NCBI GenBank assembly: GCA_015062825.1
Contig: SUTR01000009.1
Location: forward strand, 1-59,899
Direction of reading: 5' to 3'
Length of the DNA stretch: 59,899 bases
From: Methanosphaera stadtmanae
GTDB lineage: Archaea; Methanobacteriota; Methanobacteria; Methanobacteriales; Methanobacteriaceae
The notes under the pieces are model-generated. The model ran no database searches, was not told where the DNA came from, and worked only from the letters and a program-made list of their open reading frames with translations. Positions 26,915-37,700 of this stretch are shown here, piece by piece. A program made the translations under genes and the position numbers. The number at the start of each line of letters is the position of its first letter. Position 1 is the stretch's first letter.

Positions 26915-28051
26915 ATGATTAATGTAATTGAATTTGAAGAATTTCTCCAAGAAAATGATATAAATTTTTATACAGGTGTACCTGATTCTCAACTGAAAGC
27001 ATTATGTGATTATTTATATGATAAATATTCCATTTGTGAAAATCATATTATTGCAGCAAATGAAGGAAATGCAGTAGCTTTAGCAACTGGATATCATTTA
27101 TCAACAGGTAGATATGGGCTTGTTTATATGCAAAATTCAGGATTAGGAAATGCAGTAAATCCTATAACTTCTTTAACACATCCTGAAGTTTATAATGTGC
27201 CTATTGTTTATGTTATTGGATGGCGTGGAGAACCTGGAATACATGATGAACCACAACATGTTAAACAGGGAGCTATAACAACTCATTTGTTGGAATTACT
27301 TGATGTCGATTATCAAATTTTAACAAAGGAAACTACAATTGATGATATAAAAGAATGTTTTGAAGGAAATTTTAAAGAAAAACTAAAAAAAGGTTGTAGC
27401 ATAGCTTATGTTGTTTCTAAAGGTGCATTTGAATCATTTAAAACTAATAAATCAAATAATTATAAATTATCTAGGGAAGATGCTATTAAAATAATTATTG
27501 ATAATTTAACAATGGATGATATTGTTGTATCAACTACGGGTAAAGCATCTCGTGAGTTATTTGAATATAGAGAAGAATTAAATCAAGGACATTCAAATGA
27601 CTTTTTAACAGTGGGATCAATGGGTCATTCTTCAAGTATAGCATTAGCTATTGCTTTAAATCATAAAGAGAAACGTATATTATGTTTTGATGGAGATGGT
27701 GCATTACTTATGCATATGGGTTCAATGCCTCTTGTAGGTGTAAATAAACCTTCTAATTATTATCATATAATATTTAACAATGAAGCACATGAAACTGTAG
27801 GCGGACTTCCAACAGTTATGGGCTCCATTGATCTTGGTAGTATAGCTTTAAATTGTAAATATAATAATGTTTTTCAGGTAGATAATGAAGAATCTTTAAA
27901 AAATGTTTTATCAGACTTTTTATCTACTGAAGGACCAGTGCTTTTAATTGTAAATGTAAGTATAAGTTCAAGATCAGATCTTGGAAGACCTACAACAACC
28001 CCAATTGAAAATAAAAAAGCATTTATGGAAAAATTGCAGAATATTGAATAA
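26915..28051 (+). CDS. ppd: Phosphonopyruvate decarboxylase
   Basis: A thiamine-diphosphate enzyme that decarboxylates phosphonopyruvate to phosphonoacetaldehyde, pulling the unfavourable PEP mutase reaction forward. Visible are FYTGVPDSQLKALCDYL at the N-terminus, AANEGNAVALATGYHL with the cofactor-activating Glu, WRGEPGIHDEPQH, and the thiamine-binding motif GDGALLMHMG...NN (GDG, then NN about 26 residues on). The 378 residues fit the family. The start is taken at ATG 26915 (MINVIEFEEF), with GGAAGT upstream, as in homologues. An ATG at 26900 lacks a site. It lies 21 bases after aepX. Confidence 0.93.
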   Translation: MINVIEFEEFLQENDINFYTGVPDSQLKALCDYLYDKYSICENHIIAANEGNAVALATGYHLSTGRYGLVYMQNSGLGNAVNPITSLTHPEVYNVPIVYVIGWRGEPGIHDEPQHVKQGAITTHLLELLDVDYQILTKETTIDDIKECFEGNFKEKLKKGCSIAYVVSKGAFESFKTNKSNNYKLSREDAIKIIIDNLTMDDIVVSTTGKASRELFEYREELNQGHSNDFLTVGSMGHSSSIALAIALNHKEKRILCFDGDGALLMHMGSMPLVGVNKPSNYYHIIFNNEAHETVGGLPTVMGSIDLGSIALNCKYNNVFQVDNEESLKNVLSDFLSTEGPVLLIVNVSISSRSDLGRPTTTPIENKKAFMEKLQNIE

Positions 28052-28082
28052 ATAAAAATTAAAACTATTTAAGGTGTATTGA

Positions 28083-29213
28083 ATGGATTGGGTGTATAAT
28101 GTTCCAATTAAATTCTATGAATATGATAAAGACAAATTAACAAAAAGATTGACTGAATTAATTTCTCTCGATAATATAGTATTGATTGCTAGTAAAAGAT
28201 TAATCAACCATATGGGATGGAATAGTATTTTATCTAATGTTAATGATAATTTTGTTCTTTTTGATGAAAGTATGAAAAGTTTGGATACTCATTTAATATC
28301 AGATTATTTCAAACAAATTAAACAAAAACCTGAACTAATAATTGCTATTGGTGGTGGAACATCAATAGACTTTGCAAAAGCAATATCTGCATTATATGAA
28401 TACTCTAATAATGGTAATATGACTGTACAAGATGTAGTAAATAATATAAATAGTAAAAAATATTTAGAAAATGAGAATTTTATACCTATAATAGCAGCAT
28501 CTACAACAGCAGGAACAGGATCTGATTGTACAAAATGGGCTACAATCTGGGATTTTGACAATACTAAGAAATATTCAATTGATGCTGATTATTTATATCC
28601 TACAGAATCTTGGTTAATACCTGAGTTAACAATTACACTTCCTAAAAGCTTAACATTATCAACCGCATTGGATGCATTAGCTCATGCATGTGAAGCTTAT
28701 TGGTCAGTATCAACAAATAAAATAGTACAAATATTAGCTCGAGATGCAATATCATTAATTGTAGAATATTTGCCATTAGTTTTAGATGATATGGATAATC
28801 TATTTTATAGAAAAAAAGTTTATATGGGTGCATTTTTTGCAGGTTTAGCTTTTTCTAATACAAGAACAACTGCTTGTCACTCAATAAGTTACCCTCTAAC
28901 ATTACTATATGATATTCCACATGGATATGCAGTAGCATTAACATTATATGAAGTTTTAAGAAGAAATATTGATTATATAGTAGATATTGACTTATTTTTA
29001 CAGTCTTGGAATGTAAAATCGGTTGATGAAATAGAGAAATGGATTAATGATGTGTCTGATGATATTCAAATACTTAAACTGTCACAATTTAATGTCAAAG
29101 AGTCTGAATTGGAAGATATAATTAATTTAACATTTACTGGTGGTAGAATGGATAATAATCCCATTGTTTTTGATGAACAAGAAGTATTGGATATATTAAA
29201 GAAAATTTACTAA
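28083..29213 (+). CDS. Iron-containing alcohol dehydrogenase, probable phosphonoacetaldehyde reductase
   Basis: 376 residues of the iron-dependent alcohol dehydrogenase family: AIGGGTSIDFAKAI (nucleotide binding), STTAGTGSDCTKWA, DALAHACEAYWS (metal-ligand His) and HSISYPLTLLYDIPHGYAVAL with two further His ligands. Directly after aepX and ppd, its likely substrate is phosphonoacetaldehyde, reduced to 2-hydroxyethylphosphonate as by PhpC-type reductases. No aminoethylphosphonate transaminase is present, which favours the hydroxyethyl rather than the aminoethyl branch. AGGTG precedes the ATG, 31 bases after ppd. The family assignment is firm. The substrate rests on context. Confidence 0.85.
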   Translation: MDWVYNVPIKFYEYDKDKLTKRLTELISLDNIVLIASKRLINHMGWNSILSNVNDNFVLFDESMKSLDTHLISDYFKQIKQKPELIIAIGGGTSIDFAKAISALYEYSNNGNMTVQDVVNNINSKKYLENENFIPIIAASTTAGTGSDCTKWATIWDFDNTKKYSIDADYLYPTESWLIPELTITLPKSLTLSTALDALAHACEAYWSVSTNKIVQILARDAISLIVEYLPLVLDDMDNLFYRKKVYMGAFFAGLAFSNTRTTACHSISYPLTLLYDIPHGYAVALTLYEVLRRNIDYIVDIDLFLQSWNVKSVDEIEKWINDVSDDIQILKLSQFNVKESELEDIINLTFTGGRMDNNPIVFDEQEVLDILKKIY

Positions 29214-30170
29214 TATTTTTTTTTTAAAATGATTCTCTCTAAATACTTTTAAATAAAAAATTTATTTTAAAATTAGCGTTAAATATAATTTAAAAAGAGA
29301 TAGGTATGTATATATGAAAACTACTAACAAATCTATCTTTAATTATAGTATACATTTTATACAAACCAAATGATTGATTTGACTGATAAAAAAGAAAAGA
29401 TAATTTAAACTTATAAAACTTTACAACTTCAAAAATGATACGTGTATTATACTTGATATTGTCCTTCTTCTTATTCTATTATTAATAAAATATTATTTTT
29501 AAGTAGTTACATATATATTATTCATTATATTTTTTGATAATTATAGTGGGATATTTTAAATAATTAAATTTTAAATTAATATTTATAATATTTATATCAT
29601 TTATTGTAATTTTATTAAGTCTAAAATTGTTTATTGTTAATGCTTGTTTCTTGATGAAAATCATTAGTAATTTGTTTCTTATTTTTCTTGTCTTGTATTA
29701 TTGATGACTATTTTTAGTCATCATTTTATGAATGTTGAGTTTTTTTAGTAACTACTTAAAATCATCTTCTTCTGGAAAATTAAGTTGATTATATTTAGTT
29801 TTATTTTATACTTCATGGAAAGCTAATTTTAGTCTAATTTATTAAATTTTTATATATTGAGTTATATTTCTATATTATATACAATAATATTATTATTTTA
29901 ATAAATATAGTTTATTTTATATTTCTTTTTTGGAGGTATTTGAATCTCGTGTTTTTTGTCTATTTGTTTTTGTTTTTGTAGTGTTGATTTGGAATAGGAT
30001 TCATTTTTTGATTTTTTTCTTTTATGCCATCATTTCAAGTGTAACTCAGAGTAATTCTTATATATTTTTTCATAGGGTTCTGATGATTGTCTATACTATT
30101 TTATAAAAGTAGTTTGGGTGTTTAGTTTTCTAAAAAGAATATATGGGGAGGGATTTACTCCCTTTAATGT
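29214..30170. other. Large convergent intergenic region, 957 bases, no gene
   Basis: Between the phosphonate operon (plus) and an adhesin-like gene (minus). Very A+T-rich with frequent stops in all frames. I see no signal peptide start, tRNA or rRNA segment, or repeat array. A G-rich hairpin at its right edge is listed separately. It could be decayed coding DNA or contain an unrecognised small RNA, but nothing visible supports either. Confidence 0.55.
30145..30163 (-). terminator. Probable terminator of the adhesin-like gene
   Basis: GGGAG (30146-30150) and CTCCC (30158-30162) form a G+C stem (extended by a G-T pair at 30145/30163) with a 7-base loop, just after the stop at 30171. On the minus strand it is followed by CATATATTCTTTTTAG, a T-rich tract. 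Such a G+C cluster is rare in this intergenic DNA. Confidence 0.5.
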
Positions 30171-32591
30171 TTATTCTTTTATTTTTAGTACGGTTGTTGT
30201 TTTGGATGTTTTGTAGATTCCGTTTTCTCCACTTATTACTAGTAGTTCGTAGAGTCCTACTTTGTAGTTTGTGTCGAATGTTATGTCTACTGATCCGTTT
30301 TCGGATGTTGTGCTTGCTGCAGTTTTTCCATCTACTTTGATGGCTATTGCAGTGTTTCTTACTAGTTTTTCTCCGTTTTCATCTGTGATTGTTGCTTTTA
30401 GGGTTGTTTGTTTGTCTGCGGTTGTTACTTCATCTATGGTTATGATTGATTGTTTTTTCTCTAGTGTTACTGTTGCATTGGTTGATGTTCTGTCATAGTA
30501 TTTTGCTATGTAGTCAACGGTTAGTGTGTATGTTTTTGCTGAGTAGTTGTTTGGTATGGTGTATGTAAGCACGCTTATTCCATCGGTTACTTCACTTGTT
30601 GCGATGGTTATTCCGTTTAGTTTGTATAATAGTTTTCCACCATTTATTGTGTTGTTGAATGAGTCGGATACTTTTGCTACTACTTTTATGTTTTCTCCTG
30701 GTTTTGCTGTTATTTCTGTTTCATCAAGTGTGATTGTTGCAGTTCCTTTGGTTATGTTTAGTATGTCTGTCTGTGTTATTCTGCTGCTTTCGTGTGTTCT
30801 GTCACCTGAGTATACTGCTTCTATTGTGCTGTTTTCTTTTGCCCAGTTTGCTGGTACTGTGTATGATGCAGTTGCCGTACCTTCTGATACATATGCGTAT
30901 AATGGCTGGTTGTATTGGTCTTTTACGGTTTGGCCGTTTACTTTAAATACTACTTTTCCACCATTTACTGGCTGGTTGTCTGCTGCTGTTATTGTTGCAG
31001 TTAGGTTAATGGTCTGTCCTACCTGTGCATCTATTGGTGTGATGATTATGGTTGTATTTACTGTATCTGGATTTAGAAGTTTTTCTATTTGTTCTTCATA
31101 GTCTTTTACTACTGGTGATATTGGAGTGTTGTTTTCTACAAATGTATCGGGATAGTTTGAAGTTACTGCATAGTCTCCTATTCCAGTATCATTGTTTACT
31201 ATGTAGTTGTTGGTTATTGATGCATTTGATGTGTTTGTCACGTTAATGTTTGATCTTTGTGTTGTGATTATTGTATTGTTGTCTACAACTACATCTTCAC
31301 ATAATCCAAAGTAGATTACATCATTTTTGATTTCTCCTTCAACATTTATTTCGGAGTTTGTTAGTTTGAAGTTTGATGGTTCGTTTCCCATCCAATCTAC
31401 GTATGTTCTTGTTGCTGTTGCATTTTCTCCTTTTATGTTGAATGTGGAGTCTGTGATTGTTATGTCACTTGATCCTTCAATCAATACACCGGTTGCCTGT
31501 TTGGAGTCTACATTCATATCAGCGGTTATGTTGATATTTTTTGAGAATCCTGTACCCATTGCAGTGGAGTATACAGCATATCCTTCAACATCTGCATTTG
31601 ATGTAATGTTACCGGTTATTTCTGTGTTTTCTGCATCAAATAATTGTATTGCATTGGTATAGTATGCAGAGTTTACTTCAATGTTGTTGTCTATTACTTT
31701 GGTATTTTTTGTTCTTCCAACGTTTATACCATATACATAGTTTGAACCGTTTACAACAACTGTTGTGTTTTTAATGGTGTTGTTTTCTGCTATTGATCCA
31801 AATCCTTCTGATTGAATGTCAATTCCATCAGCACTTGGGAATGAATCTGTTGATGCTGTTGCATTATAGTATACCTGTGAGTCTTCAACATTGTTGTTTG
31901 ATGATGATATGTATAAAGCACTTGCTGCTGGATGTCCTACCCAATTTTTATCATATACTACATCAGCATCTGGTGCCTGTACTGTTAGTGTTGTGTTGAC
32001 AATGGTGTTTGAATCTCCACTTACTTCTATTGTATGTAATGGATTTTCATTTACAACATTGATAACTGAATTGTTTATAACATTGCCTTCTGATTCAAGT
32101 AGTATCACATAGTCTTCACTGTTGGTGTTGTCTATTACAAGTCCGTCAAATGTTACTTTTGCACCATTTTGTGTGGTGATTTTTGTGTTGAATAATGTGC
32201 TTGTTCCATCATTGTTTACAATTAATTCGATATTGTCGAATGTGAATGTTTTGTTGTTGATGTCACCTGAGAATGTGATGGTACTTCCATTTTCTACTAG
32301 TGTATTGTTAAGGGTACCTTCACTGTCAAAGTAGTTTGTGTATGTTGTGTCATCTATTGTATAGTTAGCTGCTTCACGTTTAATATTCTTATTTACATCT
32401 TTGGATATTTCCTTATTCGTATTATCCACACTTAAATCTGTACTTGTCTGTACATCTTTTGTTATCATGTCAGCGGTGGATTGAACATCATCAGATGATG
32501 CTGTATCAGCTGCACTTACAGCGGATAATCCTATGGCTGTTATGAAGATTAGTGTAAATAATAAGAATGTTTTTGCATTGTTCTTAAACAT
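30171..32591 (-). CDS. Adhesin-like surface protein, beta-helix plus three Ig-like domains
   Basis: 806 residues. A signal peptide (Lys-rich start, hydrophobic FLLFTLIFITAIGLSAVSA, cleavage before ADTAS) indicates secretion. Residues about 85-490 are repeats with the N-x-I/V-x-N-N spacing of a right-handed parallel beta-helix (ENNTIKNTTV, ITGNITSNAD, ITNNYIVNND). Residues about 515-806 are three Ig-like (Big_3-type) repeats, each opening like TTIIITPIDAQVGQTINLT. It lacks a C-terminal membrane segment and any pseudomurein-binding repeat I can recognise, so the attachment mode is unclear. AGGT precedes the ATG. The leader carries two inverted repeats. The family is expanded in gut Methanobacteriales and is thought to bind host or microbial surfaces. 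Confidence 0.85.
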   Translation of the reverse strand: MFKNNAKTFLLFTLIFITAIGLSAVSAADTASSDDVQSTADMITKDVQTSTDLSVDNTNKEISKDVNKNIKREAANYTIDDTTYTNYFDSEGTLNNTLVENGSTITFSGDINNKTFTFDNIELIVNNDGTSTLFNTKITTQNGAKVTFDGLVIDNTNSEDYVILLESEGNVINNSVINVVNENPLHTIEVSGDSNTIVNTTLTVQAPDADVVYDKNWVGHPAASALYISSSNNNVEDSQVYYNATASTDSFPSADGIDIQSEGFGSIAENNTIKNTTVVVNGSNYVYGINVGRTKNTKVIDNNIEVNSAYYTNAIQLFDAENTEITGNITSNADVEGYAVYSTAMGTGFSKNINITADMNVDSKQATGVLIEGSSDITITDSTFNIKGENATATRTYVDWMGNEPSNFKLTNSEINVEGEIKNDVIYFGLCEDVVVDNNTIITTQRSNINVTNTSNASITNNYIVNNDTGIGDYAVTSNYPDTFVENNTPISPVVKDYEEQIEKLLNPDTVNTTIIITPIDAQVGQTINLTATITAADNQPVNGGKVVFKVNGQTVKDQYNQPLYAYVSEGTATASYTVPANWAKENSTIEAVYSGDRTHESSRITQTDILNITKGTATITLDETEITAKPGENIKVVAKVSDSFNNTINGGKLLYKLNGITIATSEVTDGISVLTYTIPNNYSAKTYTLTVDYIAKYYDRTSTNATVTLEKKQSIITIDEVTTADKQTTLKATITDENGEKLVRNTAIAIKVDGKTAASTTSENGSVDITFDTNYKVGLYELLVISGENGIYKTSKTTTVLKIKE

Positions 32592-32602
32592 TATTATTAC
32601 CT

Positions 32603-32663
32603 AATTTTTAATTAAAAATTGTCTTTCAAAATAAATTTATTTTTTACATGTATCTTTGAAAGA
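32603..32663 (-). promoter_or_regulatory. Inverted repeats in the leader of the adhesin-like gene
   Basis: Upstream of the start at 32591 lies the perfect 18-base palindrome AATTTTTAATTAAAAATT (32603-32620). Beyond it are the exact arms TCTTTCAAA (32622-32630) and TTTGAAAGA (32655-32663), 24 bases apart. They could fold in the leader mRNA or bind a regulator. Function not known. Confidence 0.4.
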
Positions 32664-33035
32664 TGTTATTATATTTCTATAATCAAATAAATATAACTTT
32701 CCTTAATTTTTAGTAAATAATCGTATTTTCTACCATATTTTATAATATTCTCTAACTTGTTTAAGATATAAGTTAAAATTAGAACAAAGATTATCTAATT
32801 TAATTAATTAAAGGTTAATAAAATAGGTCTGATTATTTGTTTATCATTTAATGAACATGCTTTCATAGATGTAGGTATTTCTTAATATGTATGATGTTGA
32901 TGTCTTGTTAAAGATTTTCTTCTTCAATTGTTTTTCAATTTTTGAATAATTTAAATGTTATGATGTTTAGCTGTTGTTATGTGGGGGTAATGTAATTAAT
33001 TTGAATACAACAATATAGAATATTTTTTTTTGCTG

Positions 33036-33081
33036 GTGAATTTTTTCACTAATATCCATGTTTTTTAGTGAATTTTTTCAC
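33036..33081 (+). promoter_or_regulatory. Twin palindromic operator-like repeat GTGAATTTTTTCAC
   Basis: Two exact copies of GTGAATTTTTTCAC at 33036-33049 and 33068-33081. Each is an inverted repeat (GTGAA/TTCAC around TTTT). Their starts are 32 bases apart, close to three helical turns, and they lie 46-92 bases before the ATPase start at 33128. This is the classical layout for two repressor dimers on one face of DNA. The regulator is unknown. Autoregulation by the adjacent gene product or an unlinked regulator is possible. Confidence 0.6.
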
Positions 33082-33127
33082 CAAAATATTTTAACATCCA
33101 CTAACAAAGATACTATTAGGTGGTATT

Positions 33128-34570
33128 ATGGATGAATTTGAAATTAGATCATATCTATTAAATTGTATAAAAACTAATCCAAAATTAATAGAATCTAAAT
33201 TGAAATATGAATATAAATATCTAAAACCAAGAAAAGAATTTTTCGAAATGAAAGAATATGTTGATAACTTTTTAAAACAAATAAATACAGATAAATTCTT
33301 TATCATGCCGGGAATTAGAGGTGTTGGAAAAACAACTATATTATACCAATTATATGATTACCTGATAAATACTAAAAAAATAGAATCATCAAGAGTATTA
33401 TACCTCGATTTAGAAAGATTAAAAGATGAACCTAATTTAAATCTATTAGATTTTGTGGATGTTTTTATTAAATTAATTAATGAAAAATATCAATTTACAG
33501 AAGAATCATTATTTATTTTTGTAGATGAAACACAATATGCTTCAAATTGGGCATCAATAGGAAAAATAATTTTTGATGAAAATGTAAATGTATTTACAAT
33601 ATTCACGGGGTCAAATGCATTAAACTTAGAAATGAATGCAGATACTGCAAGACGTTCTATTAAAAAAGAAGTATATCCCTTAAATTTCTTGGAATATCTC
33701 AACATTAAATATAATTTGGATTTTTCATATAACATAAATGAAGCAATTTTTGAATTAATCTTTTCAGGTAATATAAATAAAATTCAGGATATAGAAAAAG
33801 ATTTTCAAATTAACTCGGCACAGAAGATACCACATGAATTGAAACAGGAATGGGAAACATTTATACAATATGGTGATTTACCATTTGGATTATATAAAAA
33901 GCATGTGGATTTAATTAAAGAAACATCCGAAATAAAAAATAGAGTTATAGAAAGAGATATGCTACTAATAGATTCATTCAATACCAATACAATAATTTCT
34001 GCACTAAGTTTAATAAATATAATAGCAAAACAAAAGCCAGGAACAATTTCAAACAATAATTTAGCAAGTAAGTTGGATATAGATAAAAATACCATAAAAA
34101 ATATATTTGAAATATTAGAAAAAACACAACTAATATTCTCTATTGATGCCTATGGCTCAACTATAAAACGAGAAAAAAAAGTCAAAGAATACTATTTTCT
34201 ATCTACACAGATAAAATCCTCTTTTTTCTTAATAATGGGAGATGTATCTAGTAATTACAAACAATACCTTGGAATACTACTAGAAAATTATGTTGCATCC
34301 ACATTTTTTAAATTAATCAAACAACATGGTAATAGTATTGAAGTGTACTATGATTCAAAAAAAGGAGGAGTTGATTTCATAATCAAAGATTTAACAAGCA
34401 AAGCAATACCTATAGAAGTGGGTATTGGTAAAAAAAATAAAAAACAAATCAAATCAGCAATAAAAAGATATCAAGCTGATTATGGAATAATAATTTCAGA
34501 TAAAACAGATCAAATATTAAAAGAAGATAATGTAATATTTATTCCATACACTACATTTTCCATAATATAA
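33128..34570 (+). CDS. AAA-type ATPase of the AAA_14/DUF4143 family
   Basis: 480 residues. The Walker A motif is in MPGIRGVGKTTILYQL (near residue 60-75). Walker B is LFIFVDETQYASNW, followed by a sensor-like FTIFTGSNALNL. A central helical region contains a probable winged-helix segment (ISNNNLASKLDIDKNTIKNI). The C-terminus (YYDSKKGGVDFII...PIEVGIGKKNKKQIKSAI) matches the nuclease-like end of DUF4143 proteins. Such ATPases are numerous in Methanobacteriales, and their biological role is unsettled (toxin-antitoxin-like, DNA-associated or signalling roles have been proposed). AGGTGG precedes the ATG, with the twin palindrome upstream. It is a single gene between two adhesin-like genes. Confidence 0.8.
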   Translation: MDEFEIRSYLLNCIKTNPKLIESKLKYEYKYLKPRKEFFEMKEYVDNFLKQINTDKFFIMPGIRGVGKTTILYQLYDYLINTKKIESSRVLYLDLERLKDEPNLNLLDFVDVFIKLINEKYQFTEESLFIFVDETQYASNWASIGKIIFDENVNVFTIFTGSNALNLEMNADTARRSIKKEVYPLNFLEYLNIKYNLDFSYNINEAIFELIFSGNINKIQDIEKDFQINSAQKIPHELKQEWETFIQYGDLPFGLYKKHVDLIKETSEIKNRVIERDMLLIDSFNTNTIISALSLINIIAKQKPGTISNNNLASKLDIDKNTIKNIFEILEKTQLIFSIDAYGSTIKREKKVKEYYFLSTQIKSSFFLIMGDVSSNYKQYLGILLENYVASTFFKLIKQHGNSIEVYYDSKKGGVDFIIKDLTSKAIPIEVGIGKKNKKQIKSAIKRYQADYGIIISDKTDQILKEDNVIFIPYTTFSII

Positions 34571-34684
34571 AATGGTTAATGGGCAAGAAAGTTCAAAAGA
34601 TTTCAATATATTCCTAACTAAATTGATAATTTCTTATAATATTCATTATCTTTGATGAAATATTTTTTTTTAAAAAAAGTAAAT

Positions 34685-34713
34685 GATTAGGAATGATTTT
34701 ATTCATCCTAATT
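34685..34713 (-). terminator. Hairpin overlapping the stop of the adhesin-like gene
   Basis: ATTAGGA...TGA (34686-34696) pairs with TCA...TCCTAAT (34703-34712), with one bulged base. The TAG stop (34710-34708 on the minus strand) lies inside the right arm. Downstream on the minus strand comes a run of seven T. Likely terminator for the minus-strand gene. Confidence 0.45.
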
Positions 34714-37700
34714 CTTTATTTTAGTAGTTGAATATTTTGATGGCTGCGTGATACTATATAATAGTTTTTTCCAGTCAGGCTTGCTTGAGCCCCAATAATT
34801 GCCATTGACAGTATTTGTTGCACTGGTGGTACTGGTTATTGCATTTCCACAGTTATATGCATAATTGTCAATGAAATTGGTATTGGTAACTTGTAGTTTG
34901 CCCATATTTGCTATTGCTCCACCACCAAGACTTGTTGCATTAATCCTATTTTTTACAAAGTTGGAATTGGATATTTTAACATCAGAATATGAGTATATTG
35001 CACCGGCAAGTGCCATATTCTTAGCATCCACCTTGTTTTTTGTAAAGTTCGTGCTTTCAACAGTCATATTTCCATTATATGCATAAATAACTCCACCGGA
35101 TGCAGCAGCTGATGCATTCATGTAGTTGGTATACATGCTGGATTTTTCAATGATAGCCATTGAATAATATCCGTATAATATTCCACCATAAGTATTTGCT
35201 GCTGACATGTTATTTGAGTACATCTTTGAATTTAGGATTTCACATGCAGCTGTCTCTACATATACTGCTCCACCACCGGCAGTATTTGTAGCCTTAATCT
35301 TCATGGTGTTAATAACTGTGTTGTTTATGTACAGTCCACTGCTAAGTGATCCTATTGCACCTCCAACAGCATAGTTGGTAGCGGTAATTGTATTGTTCTT
35401 AAATGCACATCCATCAATTACCACAGCACCATATGCACTACGGATTACACCACCGGTTACAAACTTACCTGTTGCTGTGTTGTTGACAATCGTTGTTCTG
35501 TTAAGTATCAGGTCACCGCTTTCCGAGTAGATACAACTTCCACCAGTTGAATTATTACCTGTCACCTTATTATGGTTGAAGTTACAGCTTGTAATATAGG
35601 TGGTATTGTTATAGCTACGTATTGCTCCACCCTGACTGTTTACATTGGTTACCTTATTTCCTGTAAATTCACAGTTGGTAAGATTCAATATACCATTTGA
35701 GTAGATTGCACCACCAGAGAAGTTTCCAGCTCCAGTATTATTTGCAAATCTTGTAAATATAATATTCAATTTACCGCTTGATACTATTGCACCGGCACTG
35801 TAATTGCTGTTTGACTTACCGTTTCGGATGGTTACACCCTTGATGGTAACAGCTACATTTCTCTTGGTAATATTGAATATGCATTTGCCATTGTTTAATC
35901 CATCAATAAACGTATTGTTTTTTCCTGCACCAATAATTGTAATTGAATTGTTGATTGTAATGTTTGATGCAGAGTATACACCTTCACGTATCTTTATTGT
36001 ACCAAAGAGTGTTGTATGGTTTATTGCATATGTAAGAGTCTTAAATGGATGTAGACGGTCTCCAAGATTGGAGTCACTACCACTTGTGCTTACATATACA
36101 CATTTCTGATGAGCTACAGTAATCGTATTACTGCATGTACTTGATTCATATAATGCATTCTGCTGATAGGTTGCATAGAATCTTATGATTTTTCCATCAT
36201 ACTTACTGTTTACATTATATTTTATAGTAGCTGTACCATCAGATACCTTGGCCTCTCCAATATACTCGGTGTTCACATAGAACTTTACACTACCCTGGTC
36301 AACCTTATATCTTTCCTCATCAGTAACGGTTACAGTTAAATCAGTAGATGAACCTACAACTGCATTAATGGAATTTCCCTTAACTGTTGTTTCATATCTT
36401 TTAACAGTTAATGTATTGTTACTGCTGCTTTTAAGATAAATCTTTGAACCAAGATATTCCGTGTTTATCCGGTAGTTTCCAACAGTCAAGTTCTTCAAGC
36501 TATACTTTAGGGATGCACTACCCTGTGCTACGTTAGCTGTACCAACCACCTTATTGTTAACTGTAAACCTTACCTGTCCATCCATGGCAGGATTCTGGTT
36601 CTGGTCACGTATGGTAGCTGATAATGTAACTTCACTGTTTGGCTTTGCATCCACTGCACTTGAAAGTGTTGTGGTCTTTACCCTGTTAATTCTAAGAAGT
36701 CCATTACCATTTGAATTTGCATACTTCCAGTCACCAGAGTATATGGCGGTAATTGTAGTGTTTCCAGTTTCATAATTGCTGGTATATGTCATCTGTGCAT
36801 GACCATCACTTACATTAACAGTATCAAGTACCTTTGTACCATTCTTGAACGTAACGCTACCCTTAGTTACAGGATTTTTAAATTCATCAGATACAGTGGC
36901 TGTTATTACCACAGTCTTTGATGGAATTGCAGATATGCTTGGAACACTTGTAGTGGTCTTCAATTGCTTTAATGTTAATGTTGCATTAGCGGTGCTTGCT
37001 GCAACTGTCACAGTCTTGTTTGCACGTACTGTGATGTTGTTTGTCTGTGTATATAGTGTTGATGGAATCACATAGTATAGATTCACAACACCCTTATTAT
37101 TTGTAGTGTTAGAGCCAATTAAATTGCCATTTAATCTGAATTCTACAACCATATTCTCTACTGTATCATTGTTTTCATCATTAACAGTAGCTGTAAACAG
37201 AGTAGTGTTTCCAGCTTTTGATGTGATATTCTTTGTTGTAGTTTTTGAATTTAACGGATTGATTTTTAATGTACAGTTGACGGTTGTCTTTGTATATTGG
37301 AAATCTCCATTATATGTGGCGATGATTGTCTTGTTTGATGGGACATCTACAATCTTATAGCTTGCCGTTGCAACACCTTTTGTTACTTTAACTGTTGTAA
37401 TGTTCTTGTTGTCCATACTGAATGTTACATTACCTGTTGCATTCTTATTAAGGCTAACCTTTAAGGTAGCAGTCTTTGAATACTTGGCTGTAATGTTGTT
37501 CATGGACATTGTTGCATTAACTTTTCCACCAACAGGAGTCAAGGTCAACGTAGCATTAACTGTTTTGGCATTATATTTCTCATCACCTGAATATTCTAAG
37601 TAAAGCGTATAATATTCATGATTGTATGTTGACGGGATGGTATAGGTATATAATACCTGTCCGTCTTCAATGCTTATATTCTTTGCAATGGTGGTTGTGT

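Larger units (their letters stand above)
32592..33127. other. Divergent intergenic region, 536 bases, no gene
   Basis: Carries the leader repeats of the minus-strand adhesin-like gene at its left end and the twin operator-like palindromes (33036-33081) of the plus-strand ATPase gene at its right end. Between them is A+T-rich DNA without a supported open frame or RNA gene. Confidence 0.55.

Noticed and set aside
29214-30170. Search for a tRNA or small RNA gene in the largest gap
   Set aside because: No cloverleaf-like arms or G+C-rich block was found apart from the terminator hairpin at the right edge.
30547-31101. 184-codon open frame on the plus strand inside the adhesin-like gene
   Set aside because: Antisense to a gene with a clear signal peptide and repeats. 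The Val/Phe-rich product arises from the opposite strand of Asn/Thr-rich repeats, and there is no ribosome binding site.
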